64,000 bases of DNA from Saccharothrix deserti (lineage in GTDB: Bacteria > Actinomycetota > Actinomycetes > Mycobacteriales > Pseudonocardiaceae). The notes below the pieces were generated by a model. That model made no database searches and was not told the DNA's origin. It worked only from the letters and a program-made list of their open reading frames with translations. Of this stretch, positions 25,560 to 35,205 are shown one piece after another. Made by a program: the position numbers and the translations under genes. Position 1 is the stretch's first letter. Every line of letters starts with the position of its first letter. The stretch is taken from the NCBI RefSeq assembly GCF_009769385.1, contig NZ_VKAB01000015.1, positions 124,001 to 188,000 on the forward strand, read 5' to 3'.

Positions 25560-26171
25560 ATGCTGATCGTCCACTTCGGACACTCATGCCTGCTGGTCGA
25601 CACCGGAGCGGCCCGGCTGCTGTTCGACCCCGGCGTGTTCTCGTCGGGCTTCGAGCAGGTCGACGGCCTCGACGCGATCCTGATCACCCACGAACACCGC
25701 GACCACGTCGACCCCGGGAAGCTGCCCGCCGTGCGCGCGGCCAACCCAGGAGCACGCCTGATCGCGCCGTGGGACCTCGACGGCGCGGAGATCGTCAAGC
25801 CCGGTGACGCGCTGGAGTTCAACGACACGGTCGTCAACGTCATCGACGCGCCGCACGAGGTCATCCACCCGAAGGTCGAGCTGCCGTTGAACGTCGGCTA
25901 CCTGGTCGACCACGGCGCGTTCTACCACCCCGGCGACTCGCTGACCGTGCCCGAACAGCGCGTCGACGTCCTCGGCCTGCCCACGGCCGCACCCTGGATG
26001 AAGGTCTCCGACGCGGCGGACTTCCTGGCGAAGGTCGGCCCGCGCAAGGCGGTGGCGATTCACGAGGCGATCCTGGCGCAGACCGAGATCTTCTACCGCG
26101 TCCTGACCGGCACCGCGCCCGAAGGCGTGGAAGTCGTCGTGCTGCCGCGCGGTGAGGCGGTCGAGCTGTAG
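25560..26171 (+). CDS. MBL-fold metallo-hydrolase
   Basis: A 203-residue metallo-beta-lactamase-fold protein of the UlaG-like kind. The metal motif HxHxDH is seen as THEHRDH near residues 42-48, the next ligand His/Asp as FYHPGDS, and the last His as AIHEAIL. A strong ribosome site (GAGGAGAGGAG) precedes the ATG. The substrate is unknown; relatives act on lactones, phosphodiesters or phospholipid headgroups. The 3' end overlaps the convergent DUF2334 gene by 79 bp. Confidence 0.88.
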   Translation: MLIVHFGHSCLLVDTGAARLLFDPGVFSSGFEQVDGLDAILITHEHRDHVDPGKLPAVRAANPGARLIAPWDLDGAEIVKPGDALEFNDTVVNVIDAPHEVIHPKVELPLNVGYLVDHGAFYHPGDSLTVPEQRVDVLGLPTAAPWMKVSDAADFLAKVGPRKAVAIHEAILAQTEIFYRVLTGTAPEGVEVVVLPRGEAVEL

Positions 26172-26812
26172 GTCGTCGGCGACGCGTCGTGGTGCAAGGC
26201 CAGGTCGACGGCTTCCAGCAGCACCTCGCGCGGCCCGAGCCGGTCGAGCGACGCGGCGTCGACCCCGATCCGCACGAGCCCGCCACGTCGAGCCGCACGA
26301 CCCGTGCCCAGCAGGTAGCTCCAGTGCTCGCTGACCATCCGCACCCGCCCGGTCCGGACCTCGCCGGTGTTCAGGTCCCGCACGCCCGCCATGTCCGCGC
26401 ACACCGCGAACCGGTGCCGCCGCAACGCGACCACCGTGCCCGGTGACGCCAGCCAGCCCGGCGGCGCGAACAGGTCGGTGGCCAGCCCCAACCGCTCCAA
26501 CGCGGTCCGCGCGGCGACCAGCCGCAGGCCGGCTTCGTGCGCGGGCAGCGCGGAGAACTCGGCACGTCGGCGCAACGACACCGCCCGGTGCGTCGGGTCC
26601 GGCTGGTGGTCGAAACCGTGCAGGACCAGCGCGTCACCGGCGGCGACGCGGGTGCGCACCCAGTCCAGCGCCTCACCGGGCACGGCCTTGCGCGGCGCGA
26701 GGAGCAGCGACAGCGGCACCCGCCGCCGGTCCAGTTCGTCAGCGAGGTCGGCGCACCGGGCGAGCGTGCTCGGCCCGATGCCGGACAGCGAAACCACGAG
26801 GTCGGCGACCAT
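26093..26812 (-). CDS. DUF2334 (polysaccharide deacetylase-like) protein with run-on C-terminus
   Basis: A 239-residue member of the DUF2334 branch of the NodB-like carbohydrate esterase fold. Features: ADLVVSLSGIGPSTLARC at the start, LVLHGFDHQPDP (the H-G-x-D/H metal-type motif), FAPPGWLASPGT (the typical FxxPgW block), and DLALHHDASPTTYSS, where relatives usually end. Here another 30 or so Ser/Thr/Arg residues continue into the convergent MBL gene until 26093, suggesting that the native stop was lost. It probably acts on cell-wall or secreted glycans, but no signal peptide is seen and the activity is unproven. Confidence 0.75.
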   Translation of the reverse strand: MVADLVVSLSGIGPSTLARCADLADELDRRRVPLSLLLAPRKAVPGEALDWVRTRVAAGDALVLHGFDHQPDPTHRAVSLRRRAEFSALPAHEAGLRLVAARTALERLGLATDLFAPPGWLASPGTVVALRRHRFAVCADMAGVRDLNTGEVRTGRVRMVSEHWSYLLGTGRAARRGGLVRIGVDAASLDRLGPREVLLEAVDLALHHDASPTTYSSTASPRGSTTTSTPSGAVPVRTR

Positions 26813-26893
26813 GCCACCCAGTGCGCCGCACCGGCGTGTCGCCCGTTCTACGACGAGGTGACGCCCGGATGGGGATCGCGCGAACTGTCCGAA

Positions 26894-27784
<891 letters not shown>

Positions 27785-27847
27785 GCCCGAAGCGTACTTG
27801 TCCGAACGTCGTGGGCCGGCCTTCCCGCCTGCGGCAAGATTCATCCC

Positions 27848-28699
27848 ATGCGTGCACCCGGACTGATACTCACCGTGACCGCCGTCCTCGCGGTCGCCTG
27901 CGCTCCCGCGGACCAGACCACGCCGTCGACCAGCCAGGTGGACGGCGTCGCCTGCACGAAGGACAAGCTGGCCACGCTCACCCCGGGCAAGATCACGTTC
28001 GGCACGGACCAGCCGGTGTACGAGCCGTGGTTCGTGGACGACGACCCGACCAACGGCAAGGGGTTCGAGTCGGCCATCGCCTACGCGCTCGCCGAGGAAC
28101 TGGGTTACGCGAAGAGCGACGTGGTGTGGACCCGGGTGCCGTTCAACGCGGCCATCCAGCCGGGCAAGAAGACCTACGACATGGACCTGAACGAGTTCTC
28201 CATCACCGAGGAGCGCAAGCAGGCCGTCGACTTCTCCGCGCCGTACTACGACGTGGACCAGGCCGTGATCACGCTGAAGTCGTCCAAGGCGGCCTCGGTG
28301 AAGACGCTGGCGGAGCTGAAGGCGGTCAAGATCGGCGCCCAGGTCGGCACCACCAGCTTCGAGGCCGCCCAGCGCCTGCAGCCGGAGCAGGACGTCGCGG
28401 TCTACAACACCAACGACGACGCCAAGGCCGCGCTGCGCGCCGGGCAGATCGACGCGCTCGTGGTGGACCTGCCGACCGCGTTCTACATCACGTCCGCCGA
28501 GCTGGACGACGGCCTGATCGTCGGCCAGATCCCGCCGGGTGACGGCAAGCCGGAGCAGTTCGGCATCGTGCTGGACAAGGGCAGCCCGCTCACCGGATGC
28601 GTCTCTATGGCGGTGGAGAACCTGCGCACCGACGGCACGCTGGCCAGGATCGAGCAGGAATGGCTGTCCTCCGCGGGCACCGCACCCGAGCTGAAGTGA
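27848..28699 (+). CDS. Amino-acid ABC transporter substrate-binding lipoprotein
   Basis: A 283-residue periplasmic-binding-type lipoprotein: [18 protein letters not shown] is a lipoprotein signal with Cys18. The SBP_bac_3 fold is recognisable from [49 protein letters not shown] and [12 protein letters not shown]. This subfamily takes up polar amino acids such as glutamate, glutamine, cystine or arginine; the specificity is not clear. It overlaps the permease gene by 4 bp, and the ATPase follows in the same way, giving a complete three-gene importer with one permease that would have to homodimerise. Confidence 0.92.
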   Translation: MRAPGLILTVTAVLAVACAPADQTTPSTSQVDGVACTKDKLATLTPGKITFGTDQPVYEPWFVDDDPTNGKGFESAIAYALAEELGYAKSDVVWTRVPFNAAIQPGKKTYDMDLNEFSITEERKQAVDFSAPYYDVDQAVITLKSSKAASVKTLAELKAVKIGAQVGTTSFEAAQRLQPEQDVAVYNTNDDAKAALRAGQIDALVVDLPTAFYITSAELDDGLIVGQIPPGDGKPEQFGIVLDKGSPLTGCVSMAVENLRTDGTLARIEQEWLSSAGTAPELK

Positions 28700-29526
28700 C
28701 GAGCGAGCTGCAGCGGGAACGCCTGGCCTTCAAGCGTTCCCGCTCGCGGCGGTCAACCCTGGTCGCCCTGCTGTCGACCGCCGTGTTCGCCGTCGCCATC
28801 GGGGTCACCGTCACCGGTGCGCCCGGCTGGCCGCGGGTGCGGCAGTCGTTCTTCGACGTGGAGATCGCGTGGCGCTCGCTGCCCGCGATCCTGGAAGGGC
28901 TCTGGCTGAACCTGCGCGTCCTGGTGGTCTGCGGCGCGCTGATCGTGGTGCTGGCGCTGGGTGTCGCGGCGCTGCGCACCCTGCGCGGCCCGGTGTGGTT
29001 CCCGCTGCGGGCGCTGGCCACGGTGTACGTGGACCTGTTCCGCGGCCTGCCGTTGATCATCCTGCTGTACCTGGTCGGGTTCGGGCTGCCCGCGTTGCGG
29101 CTGACCGGCGTGCCCAACGACTTCGTCGTGCTCGGCGGTGCGGCGCTGGTGCTCGCGTACACCGCGTACGTGGCCGAGGTGTTCCGCGCCGGGATTGAAT
29201 CGGTCCACCCGTCGCAGGTCGCGGCGGCCCGGTCGCTTGGCCTCGGGCCGCGCAAGACGATGCGGCTGGTGGTGCTGCCGCAGGCCGTGCGGCGGGTCAT
29301 GCCCGCGCTGCTCAACGACTTCGTCGCGCTCCAGAAGGACTGCGGGCTGATCTCCGTGCTGGGCGCGGTGGACGCGGTGCGGGCGGCGCAGATCGAACAG
29401 GCGCGGGCGTTCAACTTCACCCCGTACGTGGTGGCGGGGCTGCTGTTCGTGCTGCTCGCGGTGCCAACGGCGCGGTTCGCCGACGCTTTGGGCCGACGGG
29501 TGGAACGTCGTCAGGGGGGACGATGA
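28696..29526 (+). CDS. Amino-acid ABC transporter permease
   Basis: A 276-residue HisMQ-type inner-membrane permease. After a basic cytosolic N-terminus there is one early helix, then the transporter core with [39 protein letters not shown] and the EAA loop [22 protein letters not shown], which contacts the ATPase. The end of the EAA region, [19 protein letters not shown], is well conserved. The GTG at 28696 overlaps the binding-protein stop (GTGA). It is the only permease in the operon. Confidence 0.93.
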   Translation: MTSELQRERLAFKRSRSRRSTLVALLSTAVFAVAIGVTVTGAPGWPRVRQSFFDVEIAWRSLPAILEGLWLNLRVLVVCGALIVVLALGVAALRTLRGPVWFPLRALATVYVDLFRGLPLIILLYLVGFGLPALRLTGVPNDFVVLGGAALVLAYTAYVAEVFRAGIESVHPSQVAAARSLGLGPRKTMRLVVLPQAVRRVMPALLNDFVALQKDCGLISVLGAVDAVRAAQIEQARAFNFTPYVVAGLLFVLLAVPTARFADALGRRVERRQGGR

Positions 29527-30272
29527 CCGAACCGGTGCTCAGCGTGCGCGGTGTCGTCAAGCGCTACGGGAACGCCACGGTGCTGGACGGGGTCAGCCTC
29601 GACGTGCGCGAGCACGAGGTGGTCACCGTGATCGGGTCGTCCGGGTCGGGCAAGTCGACCCTGCTGCGGTGCGTGAACCTGCTGGAGGAGTTGGACGACG
29701 GCCAGGTGCTGCTCGACGGCGTCGACGTGTCCGACCCGCGGGTGGACGCCGACGTGGCCCGGCGCGGCATGGGCATCGTGTTCCAGGCGTTCAACCTGTT
29801 CCCGCACATGAGCGTGCTGGACAACGTCACCCTCGCGCCGCGCGAGGTGCACGGCGTGCCGCGGGACGAGGCCGAGCGCAACGCCCTCGACCTGCTCGAA
29901 CGGGTCGGGCTCGCGGACCGCGCGGGCAGCTACCCCGAGCAGTTGTCCGGCGGGCAGCAGCAGCGGGTGGCGATCGCCCGCGCGCTGGCCTACTCACCGC
30001 GGTTGCTGCTGCTGGACGAGATCACCAGCGCGTTGGACCCGGAACTCGTCGGCGAGGTGTTGGCACTGGTCAGGGAGCTGGCGGTGGCGGGCCGGACGAT
30101 CCTGATGGCGACCCACGAGATGGGGTTCGCGCGGCAGGTGGCGGACCGGGTGGTGTTCCTCGACGGCGGTCGGCTGGTCGAGTCCGGACCGCCCGAACAG
30201 GTGCTCGGTGAGCCGGTGCACCCGCGCACCCGGCGGTTCCTCCGGAGGATCATCGACGCGGGCCGTCTGTAG
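29523..30272 (+). CDS. Amino-acid ABC transporter ATP-binding protein
   Basis: A 249-residue GlnQ/HisP-type ATPase. Walker A GSSGSGKST is at residues 38-46 (Lys44), the Q-loop is GIVFQAFNLFPHMSVLDN, the signature LSGGQQQRVAIARAL is near residue 141, Walker B LLLLDEITSALD is near 162, and the H-loop is LMATHEMGFARQVADR. It ends with HPRTRRFLRRII, typical of polar amino-acid importers. The ATG overlaps the permease stop by 4 bp, completing the operon at 27848-30272. Confidence 0.95.
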   Translation: MTEPVLSVRGVVKRYGNATVLDGVSLDVREHEVVTVIGSSGSGKSTLLRCVNLLEELDDGQVLLDGVDVSDPRVDADVARRGMGIVFQAFNLFPHMSVLDNVTLAPREVHGVPRDEAERNALDLLERVGLADRAGSYPEQLSGGQQQRVAIARALAYSPRLLLLDEITSALDPELVGEVLALVRELAVAGRTILMATHEMGFARQVADRVVFLDGGRLVESGPPEQVLGEPVHPRTRRFLRRIIDAGRL

Positions 30273-30340
30273 GCCCGCCCTCAGGCCGCTCGGGAGACGC
30301 CACTTGGGGTATCGCCCGAGTGCCCCCTACTCTGCTTGGC

Positions 30341-30778
30341 GTGGTCCATCGGAAGGCATTTGTGGCACCTGTCGCGGCGAGCGGTGGGTTGCTCGCGCTG
30401 CTCCTGGCGGGTGCGTGCGGCAAGCCGTCGGCGACCCCGGAGCCGGTGGTGATCCCGACGACCTCCTCCAGTTCGGCCCCGGTGACCTCGATCCCGGCGG
30501 TGGCCAACATCTCGGTGCGGCCCGCGGCGACCACTCCGCCGCCGACGACCGTCACCACGACGACCGAGCCGCCTCCGCCACCCCCTCCGGTGCAGGTCCA
30601 GCCCCTGCCGCAGCCCAAACCGACGGTCAAGCCGACGACGGAACCGCCCGAGTGGGACGAGGTGGCCCTGGAGGGCTTCCCGTGCGAAGAACAGGGCGAC
30701 ACGGCAATCGACCCGGCAGGCCGGCCGCTGGTGTGCGAACCGACCCGCCGGGGGCGACTGGCGTGGAACAGAGTCTGA
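30341..30778 (+). CDS. Putative Pro/Thr-rich lipoprotein
   Basis: A 145-residue protein with a lipoprotein signal (basic start, SGGLLALLLAGAC lipobox, Cys near residue 25), a long Ser/Thr/Pro linker including TTTTEPPPPPPP, and a small C-terminal domain of about 40 residues (ALEGFPCEEQGDTAIDPAG and PLVCEP) with two cysteines that could be paired. The linker suggests a domain held away from the membrane through the cell wall. The GTG at 30341 is chosen over 30320 for signal-peptide shape. No family is recognised. Repeat copy B begins 3 bp downstream. Confidence 0.72.
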   Translation: MVHRKAFVAPVAASGGLLALLLAGACGKPSATPEPVVIPTTSSSSAPVTSIPAVANISVRPAATTPPPTTVTTTTEPPPPPPPVQVQPLPQPKPTVKPTTEPPEWDEVALEGFPCEEQGDTAIDPAGRPLVCEPTRRGRLAWNRV

Positions 30779-30780
30779 TG

Positions 30781-30915
30781 GCCGCTGCTCCGCAGACGGC
30801 GGGCTCGGTCGCCTGGGAGGTCGATCGTTCGCGCCTGATTTCCCGACGATCGAAAAGCGTGATCGCCGGGAAATGAGTCGCGAACGATCGACGGCGACCT
30901 CGCGGTGGTGGTCCG
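30781..30915 (-). repeat. Interspersed intergenic repeat, copy B (with hairpin)
   Basis: Reverse-complement copy of the element seen at 58701-58867. It shares the terminal block GCCGTCTGCGGAGCAGCGGC (read on the minus strand), the GGCGACCGAGCCCG block, and the other end GACCACCACCGCGAGGTCGCC. Its centre, 30821-30891, forms a 31-bp arm hairpin with three mismatches around loop AAAAGCGT. Relative to copy D it lacks the CCGCCGCGGAGCGGCACC stretch. It fills the gap between the lipoprotein stop and the purB stop, and its hairpin could also serve as a bidirectional terminator. Confidence 0.85.
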
Positions 30916-30927
30916 GTCGGAGTGCGC

Positions 30928-32361
30928 CTAGAGGATCGGTTCCGGCGTGTAGCCGGCCGCGGCGGGGAACTTCGCCAGCACGTCCTCGACCTGCCGCACC
31001 ACGTCCACGACCTGGTGCTCGGCCACGCCGGTGAACGACAGGCGGTCGGCCAGGAGCCCGTCCAGCGCGGCGCGGTCCAACGGCAGCCGGTCGTCGGCGG
31101 CGAGGCGGTCGAGCAGGTCGTTCTCGGCCAGGCCCTGCTCGCGCATGGCCAGCGCGACCGCGACGGCGTTCTCCTTGATGGCCTCGTGCGCGGTCTCCCG
31201 GCCGACGCCCGCGCGGACCGCCGCCATCAGCACCTTCGTGGTGGCCAGGAACGGCAGGTAGCGGTCCAGCTCACGGCCGACGACCGCCGGGTAGGTGCCG
31301 AACTCGTCCAGCACCGTGAGGAACGTCTCCAGCAGCCCGTCGAACGCGAAGAACGCGTCCGGCAGCGCGACCCGGCGCACCACCGAGCACGAGACGTCAC
31401 CCTCGTTCCACTGGTCGCCCGCCAGCTCGCCGACCATGGACAGGTAGCCGCGCAGGATCACCGCGAACCCGTTGACCCGCTCGCACGACCGGGTGTTCAT
31501 CTTGTGCGGCATCGCACTCGATCCGACCTGGCCGGGCTTGAAGCCCTCGGTGACCAGCTCGTGGCCCGCCATCAGCCGGATCGTCTTGGCCAGCGACGAC
31601 GGTCCCGCGGCCAGCTGCACGAGGGTGGAGACGACGTCGAAGTCCAGCGACCGCGGGTAGACCTGGCCGACGCTGGTCAGCACCTTCTCGAAGCCGAGGT
31701 GACCGGCGACGGTCCGTTCGAGTTCCACCAGCTTGTCGCGGTCGCCGCCGAGCAGGTCGAGCATGTCCTGGGCGGTGCCGACCGGGCCCTTGATACCGCG
31801 CAGCGGGTAGCGCGCGATCAGCTCGTCCAGCCGCTGGAACGCGACCAGCACCTCGTCCGCGGCCGACGCGAAGCGCTTGCCGAGCGTGGTGGCCTGGGCG
31901 GCGACGTTGTGCGAACGGCCCGCGAGCACCAGGTCGGCGTGCTCGGCGGCGCGCTGCGCGAGGCGGGCCAGCACGGCGGCCGTCTTGCCGCGCACGTGCT
32001 CCAGGGAGCGCAGGATCTGCAACTGCTCGACGTTCTCGGTGAGGTCGCGCGAGGTCAGGCCCTTGTGCACGTGCTCGTGCCCGGCGAGCGCGTTGAACTC
32101 CTCGATGCGCGCCTTCACGTCGTGCCGGGTGACCCGCTCGCGCTCGGCGATGGACGCCAGGTCGACCTGGTCGACCACCCGCTCGTAGTCCGCGACGGCC
32201 TCGGCGGGCACGTCGATGCCGAGATCGGCCTGTGCTCGCAGGACCGCGAGCCACAGCTGGCGCTCCAGCACGATCTTGTGCTCGGCGGACCACAGCGTGG
32301 CCAACTCGGTGGAGGCGTAGCGACCGGCGAGGACATTGGCGATGCGGGGCTTGACCGTCAC
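30928..32361 (-). CDS. purB: Adenylosuccinate lyase PurB
   Basis: A 477-residue fumarase-superfamily lyase that removes fumarate from SAICAR and from adenylosuccinate, acting in both the IMP and AMP branches. The family signature GSSAMPHKMNTRSCER is in the middle of the chain. The N-terminal block RYASTELATLWSAEHKI and the HEHVHKGLTSRDLTEN active-site region are intact. The GTG at 32361 gives VTVKPRIANVLAGRY, the common actinobacterial N-terminus. It is followed immediately by repeat copy B and stands as a single pur gene on the minus strand. Confidence 0.96.
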   Translation of the reverse strand: MTVKPRIANVLAGRYASTELATLWSAEHKIVLERQLWLAVLRAQADLGIDVPAEAVADYERVVDQVDLASIAERERVTRHDVKARIEEFNALAGHEHVHKGLTSRDLTENVEQLQILRSLEHVRGKTAAVLARLAQRAAEHADLVLAGRSHNVAAQATTLGKRFASAADEVLVAFQRLDELIARYPLRGIKGPVGTAQDMLDLLGGDRDKLVELERTVAGHLGFEKVLTSVGQVYPRSLDFDVVSTLVQLAAGPSSLAKTIRLMAGHELVTEGFKPGQVGSSAMPHKMNTRSCERVNGFAVILRGYLSMVGELAGDQWNEGDVSCSVVRRVALPDAFFAFDGLLETFLTVLDEFGTYPAVVGRELDRYLPFLATTKVLMAAVRAGVGRETAHEAIKENAVAVALAMREQGLAENDLLDRLAADDRLPLDRAALDGLLADRLSFTGVAEHQVVDVVRQVEDVLAKFPAAAGYTPEPIL

Positions 32362-32408
32362 GTGACCAGCATATTTCGCTCGGGCGTCGAACCGGACGGC
32401 GGGGAGCG

Positions 32409-33230
32409 TCACCCCAGCGCCAACTTCGGGTCCGTGGCGAGCCGCTCCAACTGGTCCACGGTCACCGCGACCGCGGTCCGCACCTCGTCGCCCTTGGTCG
32501 GGTCGTAGTTGTAGCCGCTGACCTGCACCACCGATCCGTCGGCGCGGAAGTGCGCCACCGTGTGCGCCACCGACGCCGAGTCGGTGACCACGGCGAACTG
32601 CAGGTAGCTGCCGTCCGCCTGCTGCCGGGGCTCGGCGCACTCGACGGCGGCGCAGAACTGGTCACGGGTCGTCCGCGACGGTGTCGTGCTGAGCCGCACC
32701 TCCACCGCGCTGGTGCCCACCCCGTCGTGGAAGCGCACGACCACCGTGAGGTACCCCGCCCGGTTCTGGCCGGGGTACTCGGCCGTCAGGACCTTCGCGT
32801 CCGGCACGACCTCGGCGAACCGCTTGGTCAGGTACGCCGCGAGGGCGGTCGTGGTGCCCTCGGGGAGCGCGGCCGGGGCGCCGGGCACCTGCTCGATCAC
32901 GGGCGGCGGCGGCTCCGACGTCGGCGACGAATCCGGCGACGTCGCGGGGGTCGGGGCGAGGGCCTGGGTGGTCAGGGCAGGGGACGGGGACGCCGTGGTC
33001 GTCAACACCTGTTCCTTCGCCACGTCGATACCCTGCCGCCGGTCGAACGCGCCCGGCAGGGACAGCACCGTCCCGGTGATGGCGAACGTCGCCAACGCGA
33101 CCGCGACCAGCGCACGACGCCGCTTGCGCGCGTGCTTGGCCCGCCGGATCAGGTCGTCCGGGTCGAAGTTCAGCGGCGGCTCGTCACCGACCGCTGCCCG
33201 CAGCCGTTCCCGCAGGTCCGCTTCGCTCAT
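32409..33230 (-). CDS. Membrane-anchored partner of SigE-type sigma factor (anti-sigma-like)
   Basis: A 273-residue single-pass protein: a cytosolic N-terminus of about 50 residues (ADLRERLRAAVGDEPPLNFDPDDL, then a basic KHARKRRR stretch), one membrane helix LVAVALATFAITGTVLSL, a Pro/Ser/Thr linker and an external domain with a Cys pair (FCAAVEC). The ATG at 33230 overlaps the sigma gene's stop by 4 bp, the usual arrangement for a sigma factor and its regulator. It has no zinc-type HxxxCxxC motif. A paralogue with the same PPxFDxD...ARxRRR N-terminus sits at 34442-35188. An anti-sigma role is inferred from context. Confidence 0.7.
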   Translation of the reverse strand: MSEADLRERLRAAVGDEPPLNFDPDDLIRRAKHARKRRRALVAVALATFAITGTVLSLPGAFDRRQGIDVAKEQVLTTTASPSPALTTQALAPTPATSPDSSPTSEPPPPVIEQVPGAPAALPEGTTTALAAYLTKRFAEVVPDAKVLTAEYPGQNRAGYLTVVVRFHDGVGTSAVEVRLSTTPSRTTRDQFCAAVECAEPRQQADGSYLQFAVVTDSASVAHTVAHFRADGSVVQVSGYNYDPTKGDEVRTAVAVTVDQLERLATDPKLALG

Positions 33231-33757
33231 GACGCCACCACCGCACCCTGCTCGAGTACCTCGACCGCCGCCCGCAGCGCCACGAGTCCGCGCGCCGTCT
33301 GGCTCTTGACCGTGCCCTCGGTGCACCCCATCGCGACCGCGACCTCGCTCACCGGCAGGTCCTCGAAGTACCGCAGCACGAGCACGGCCCGCTGGCGCGG
33401 CGGCACGTGCAGCAGCGCCGCGTGCACCAGGTCGCGCGCCCACAACCGCTCGCCCGAGCGTTCCGGGTCGGCGGCCGCGTCCGCCACGTCCGGCACCTCG
33501 CCGTCACGCTGCTCCGCCCGCCGCCACGGTCTGCGCTTCTCGTCCAGCCACGTGCGCAGCAGCACCTTGCGGGCGTACCCGGACGCGTTGTCGCGCCACT
33601 CGATCCGGTGCCACGCCTGGTAGAGCTTGAGCAGGCTGGCCTGCATCAGGTCCTCGGCCATGTGCCAGTCACCGCAGAACAGGTAGGCCGTGCGGCGCAA
33701 CGAAGCGGCGTGGCTCACCGCGAACTCACGGAAGCCCTGCTCTTCGGCCTTGCGCAT
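33227..33757 (-). CDS. SigE-family ECF-like RNA polymerase sigma factor
   Basis: A 176-residue sigma-70 family regulator of the actinobacterial SigE (ECF41-unlike, short) type. Region 2 is SLRRTAYLFCGDWHMAEDLMQASLLKLYQ, with the conserved cytosol-facing acidic patch. Region 4 is LLHVPPRQRAVLVLRYFEDLPVSEVAVAMGCTEGTVKSQTARG with its helix-turn-helix. It directs transcription of an unknown regulon. Coupled by a 4-bp overlap to a membrane partner gene (32409-33230), and paralogous to the sigma gene at 35206-35724. Confidence 0.92.
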   Translation of the reverse strand: MRKAEEQGFREFAVSHAASLRRTAYLFCGDWHMAEDLMQASLLKLYQAWHRIEWRDNASGYARKVLLRTWLDEKRRPWRRAEQRDGEVPDVADAAADPERSGERLWARDLVHAALLHVPPRQRAVLVLRYFEDLPVSEVAVAMGCTEGTVKSQTARGLVALRAAVEVLEQGAVVAS

Positions 33758-33804
33758 GCGATCCCCTTCCGCGCCCCCACCCCTTCAAACGCGGTCGGGG
33801 GTCG

Positions 33805-33848
33805 GCGGGGTTGCATCGACTCGCTCAGCGGGGCTGCATCGACTTGCT
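33805..33848. repeat. Imperfect 21-bp direct repeat at the TetR 3' end
   Basis: GCGGGGTTGCATCGACTCGCT (33805-33825) and a copy differing at two positions (33828-33848) are spaced 23 bp apart. One copy encodes the last residues of the TetR protein (SKSMQPR) and the other lies just past its stop, so the repeat looks like a local duplication of the gene end. Confidence 0.6.
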
Positions 33849-34409
33849 GAGCATTCGCCGCGCCGCCGCGCGCGGGTCGGGGCTGATCTCGATGAGCGCG
33901 TTGACCACCGCGCCGTCCACCAGCGCGATCAGCTCTTCGACGCGTTCCCGGCTGACCGGCTGACCGGCCCGGGAGAAGATGTCGAACAGCAGCGAGTGCA
34001 GCTCGCCGGACAGCTTGCGCATCAACGGCCGCAGGTAGGGTCGCCGGCCGGTGGCGACCAGGCGTTCGTACCGCAGCAGCACGGCTTCCGCGTCGCGTTC
34101 ACCGGGCGGCCCGAGCAGCAGGTCCAGCACGAGTTCGATGAACGCGTCGCCGCCGCACTCGCGCGGGTCCAGCTCGTCCAGCCGGGCCTTGCCGTAGGCC
34201 AGCTCGGCGTTGCCGTGGAACTCCAGGGCGGCGGTGACCAGCTCGTCCAGCGAGTCGAAGTAGTACGTGGTGGAGGCCAGCGGCAGGCCCGCGCGCTCGG
34301 CGACGGCGCGGTGCCGGATCGCGTCGAAACCACCGTCGACCAGGAGGCCCGCGGCGGCTTCGACCAGCGCCTGGCGCCGGCGTTCGCCCTTCGGCGTTGC
34401 GGCTGTCAT
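33825..34409 (-). CDS. TetR-family transcriptional regulator
   Basis: A 194-residue repressor-type protein. The N-terminal helix-turn-helix is visible as RRQALVEAAAGLLVDGGFDAIRHRAVAERAGLPLASTTYYFDSLDEL, the best-conserved part of the family. The C-terminal helical domain (VLDLLLGPPGERDAEAVLLRYERL and following) would bind an unknown ligand. It is placed between two sigma factor/membrane partner pairs, all on the minus strand, with 32 bp to the stop of the second partner gene; its target is not evident. Confidence 0.9.
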   Translation of the reverse strand: MTAATPKGERRRQALVEAAAGLLVDGGFDAIRHRAVAERAGLPLASTTYYFDSLDELVTAALEFHGNAELAYGKARLDELDPRECGGDAFIELVLDLLLGPPGERDAEAVLLRYERLVATGRRPYLRPLMRKLSGELHSLLFDIFSRAGQPVSRERVEELIALVDGAVVNALIEISPDPRAAARRMLSKSMQPR

Positions 34410-34441
34410 TGCAGGAAAGGTACTAGTGCCCGTCGACGTGC

Positions 34442-35188
34442 TCAGGACCGTGCCGCGAGCCGTTCCGCCATCGACGCCAGCTCACCCGAGAACGGGGCCA
34501 CCGAAGAACCCTCCTCCGGTTGGCTGAGCACGTACAGCTGCTCGCCTCGGGGGGTGGTCGCGGTCTTGTACTGCACGTTCGGACCCGGCACCAGCCCGGA
34601 CGGTGTGACCACGACCGACACCGTGCCGTAGACGGCGCCGTCGCGGACCAGGAAACTCGCGCCACGTGCGCCGTCCGGGCAGTCGGCCACCGGAGGGGAG
34701 GCCTGCGAGGCGTTGGCGACCGAGAGCTCGTCGGCGAGGGCGACGGCGAGCTCCCGGTCCACCTCAACGCACCCGCGTTGGGCGCTGCCGACCGGCGGGC
34801 GGTCGGCACTCCCCGACGGCTCGTCCCCCTGCGTAGACGGGTCGTCGGGGATGCTCTTGGGCGGATTTCCACCGCTGCGGTCCGGTGATGCGTCCTTCGG
34901 CAGCATCTCCGGCTCGGCTGTGCTGAAAGGGGTGACGTTAGGGGACGAAGCGTCCTCAGCGGAACCCGCGGCGGCGGTCTCGCCGGTCGAGTTCTGCATC
35001 AGACCGCTCGTGGCGACCACGCCGCCGAACACCAGCACCAGGGCCAGCGTGGAGCCGAGCGCGATCGCGGACCGCCGTCGCGCGGTCGCCCGTGCCGACG
35101 CCGACCGCACGCCGTCCACGTCGAAGGACGGGGGCGGCGCGTCGCGGGCCGCATCGCGGAACAGCTCACCGAGCTTCTGCTCGTCCAC
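34442..35188 (-). CDS. Membrane-anchored partner of SigE-type sigma factor (paralogue)
   Basis: A 248-residue single-pass protein paralogous to that at 32409: N-terminal MDEQKLGELFRDAARDAPPP, then SFDVDGVRSASARATARRR, a membrane helix SAIALGSTLALVLVFGGVVA, a long Ser/Pro/Asp-rich linker, and an external domain with two cysteines (RGCVEVD, ADCPDG). It starts 17 bp after the sigma gene at 35206. No zinc-binding anti-sigma motif is present. The linker is far more acidic than in the other copy. A regulatory role toward the sigma factor is inferred from gene order. Confidence 0.68.
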   Translation of the reverse strand: MDEQKLGELFRDAARDAPPPSFDVDGVRSASARATARRRSAIALGSTLALVLVFGGVVATSGLMQNSTGETAAAGSAEDASSPNVTPFSTAEPEMLPKDASPDRSGGNPPKSIPDDPSTQGDEPSGSADRPPVGSAQRGCVEVDRELAVALADELSVANASQASPPVADCPDGARGASFLVRDGAVYGTVSVVVTPSGLVPGPNVQYKTATTPRGEQLYVLSQPEEGSSVAPFSGELASMAERLAARS

Positions 35189-35205
35189 CTACCTCCTCCT
35201 CCCGC

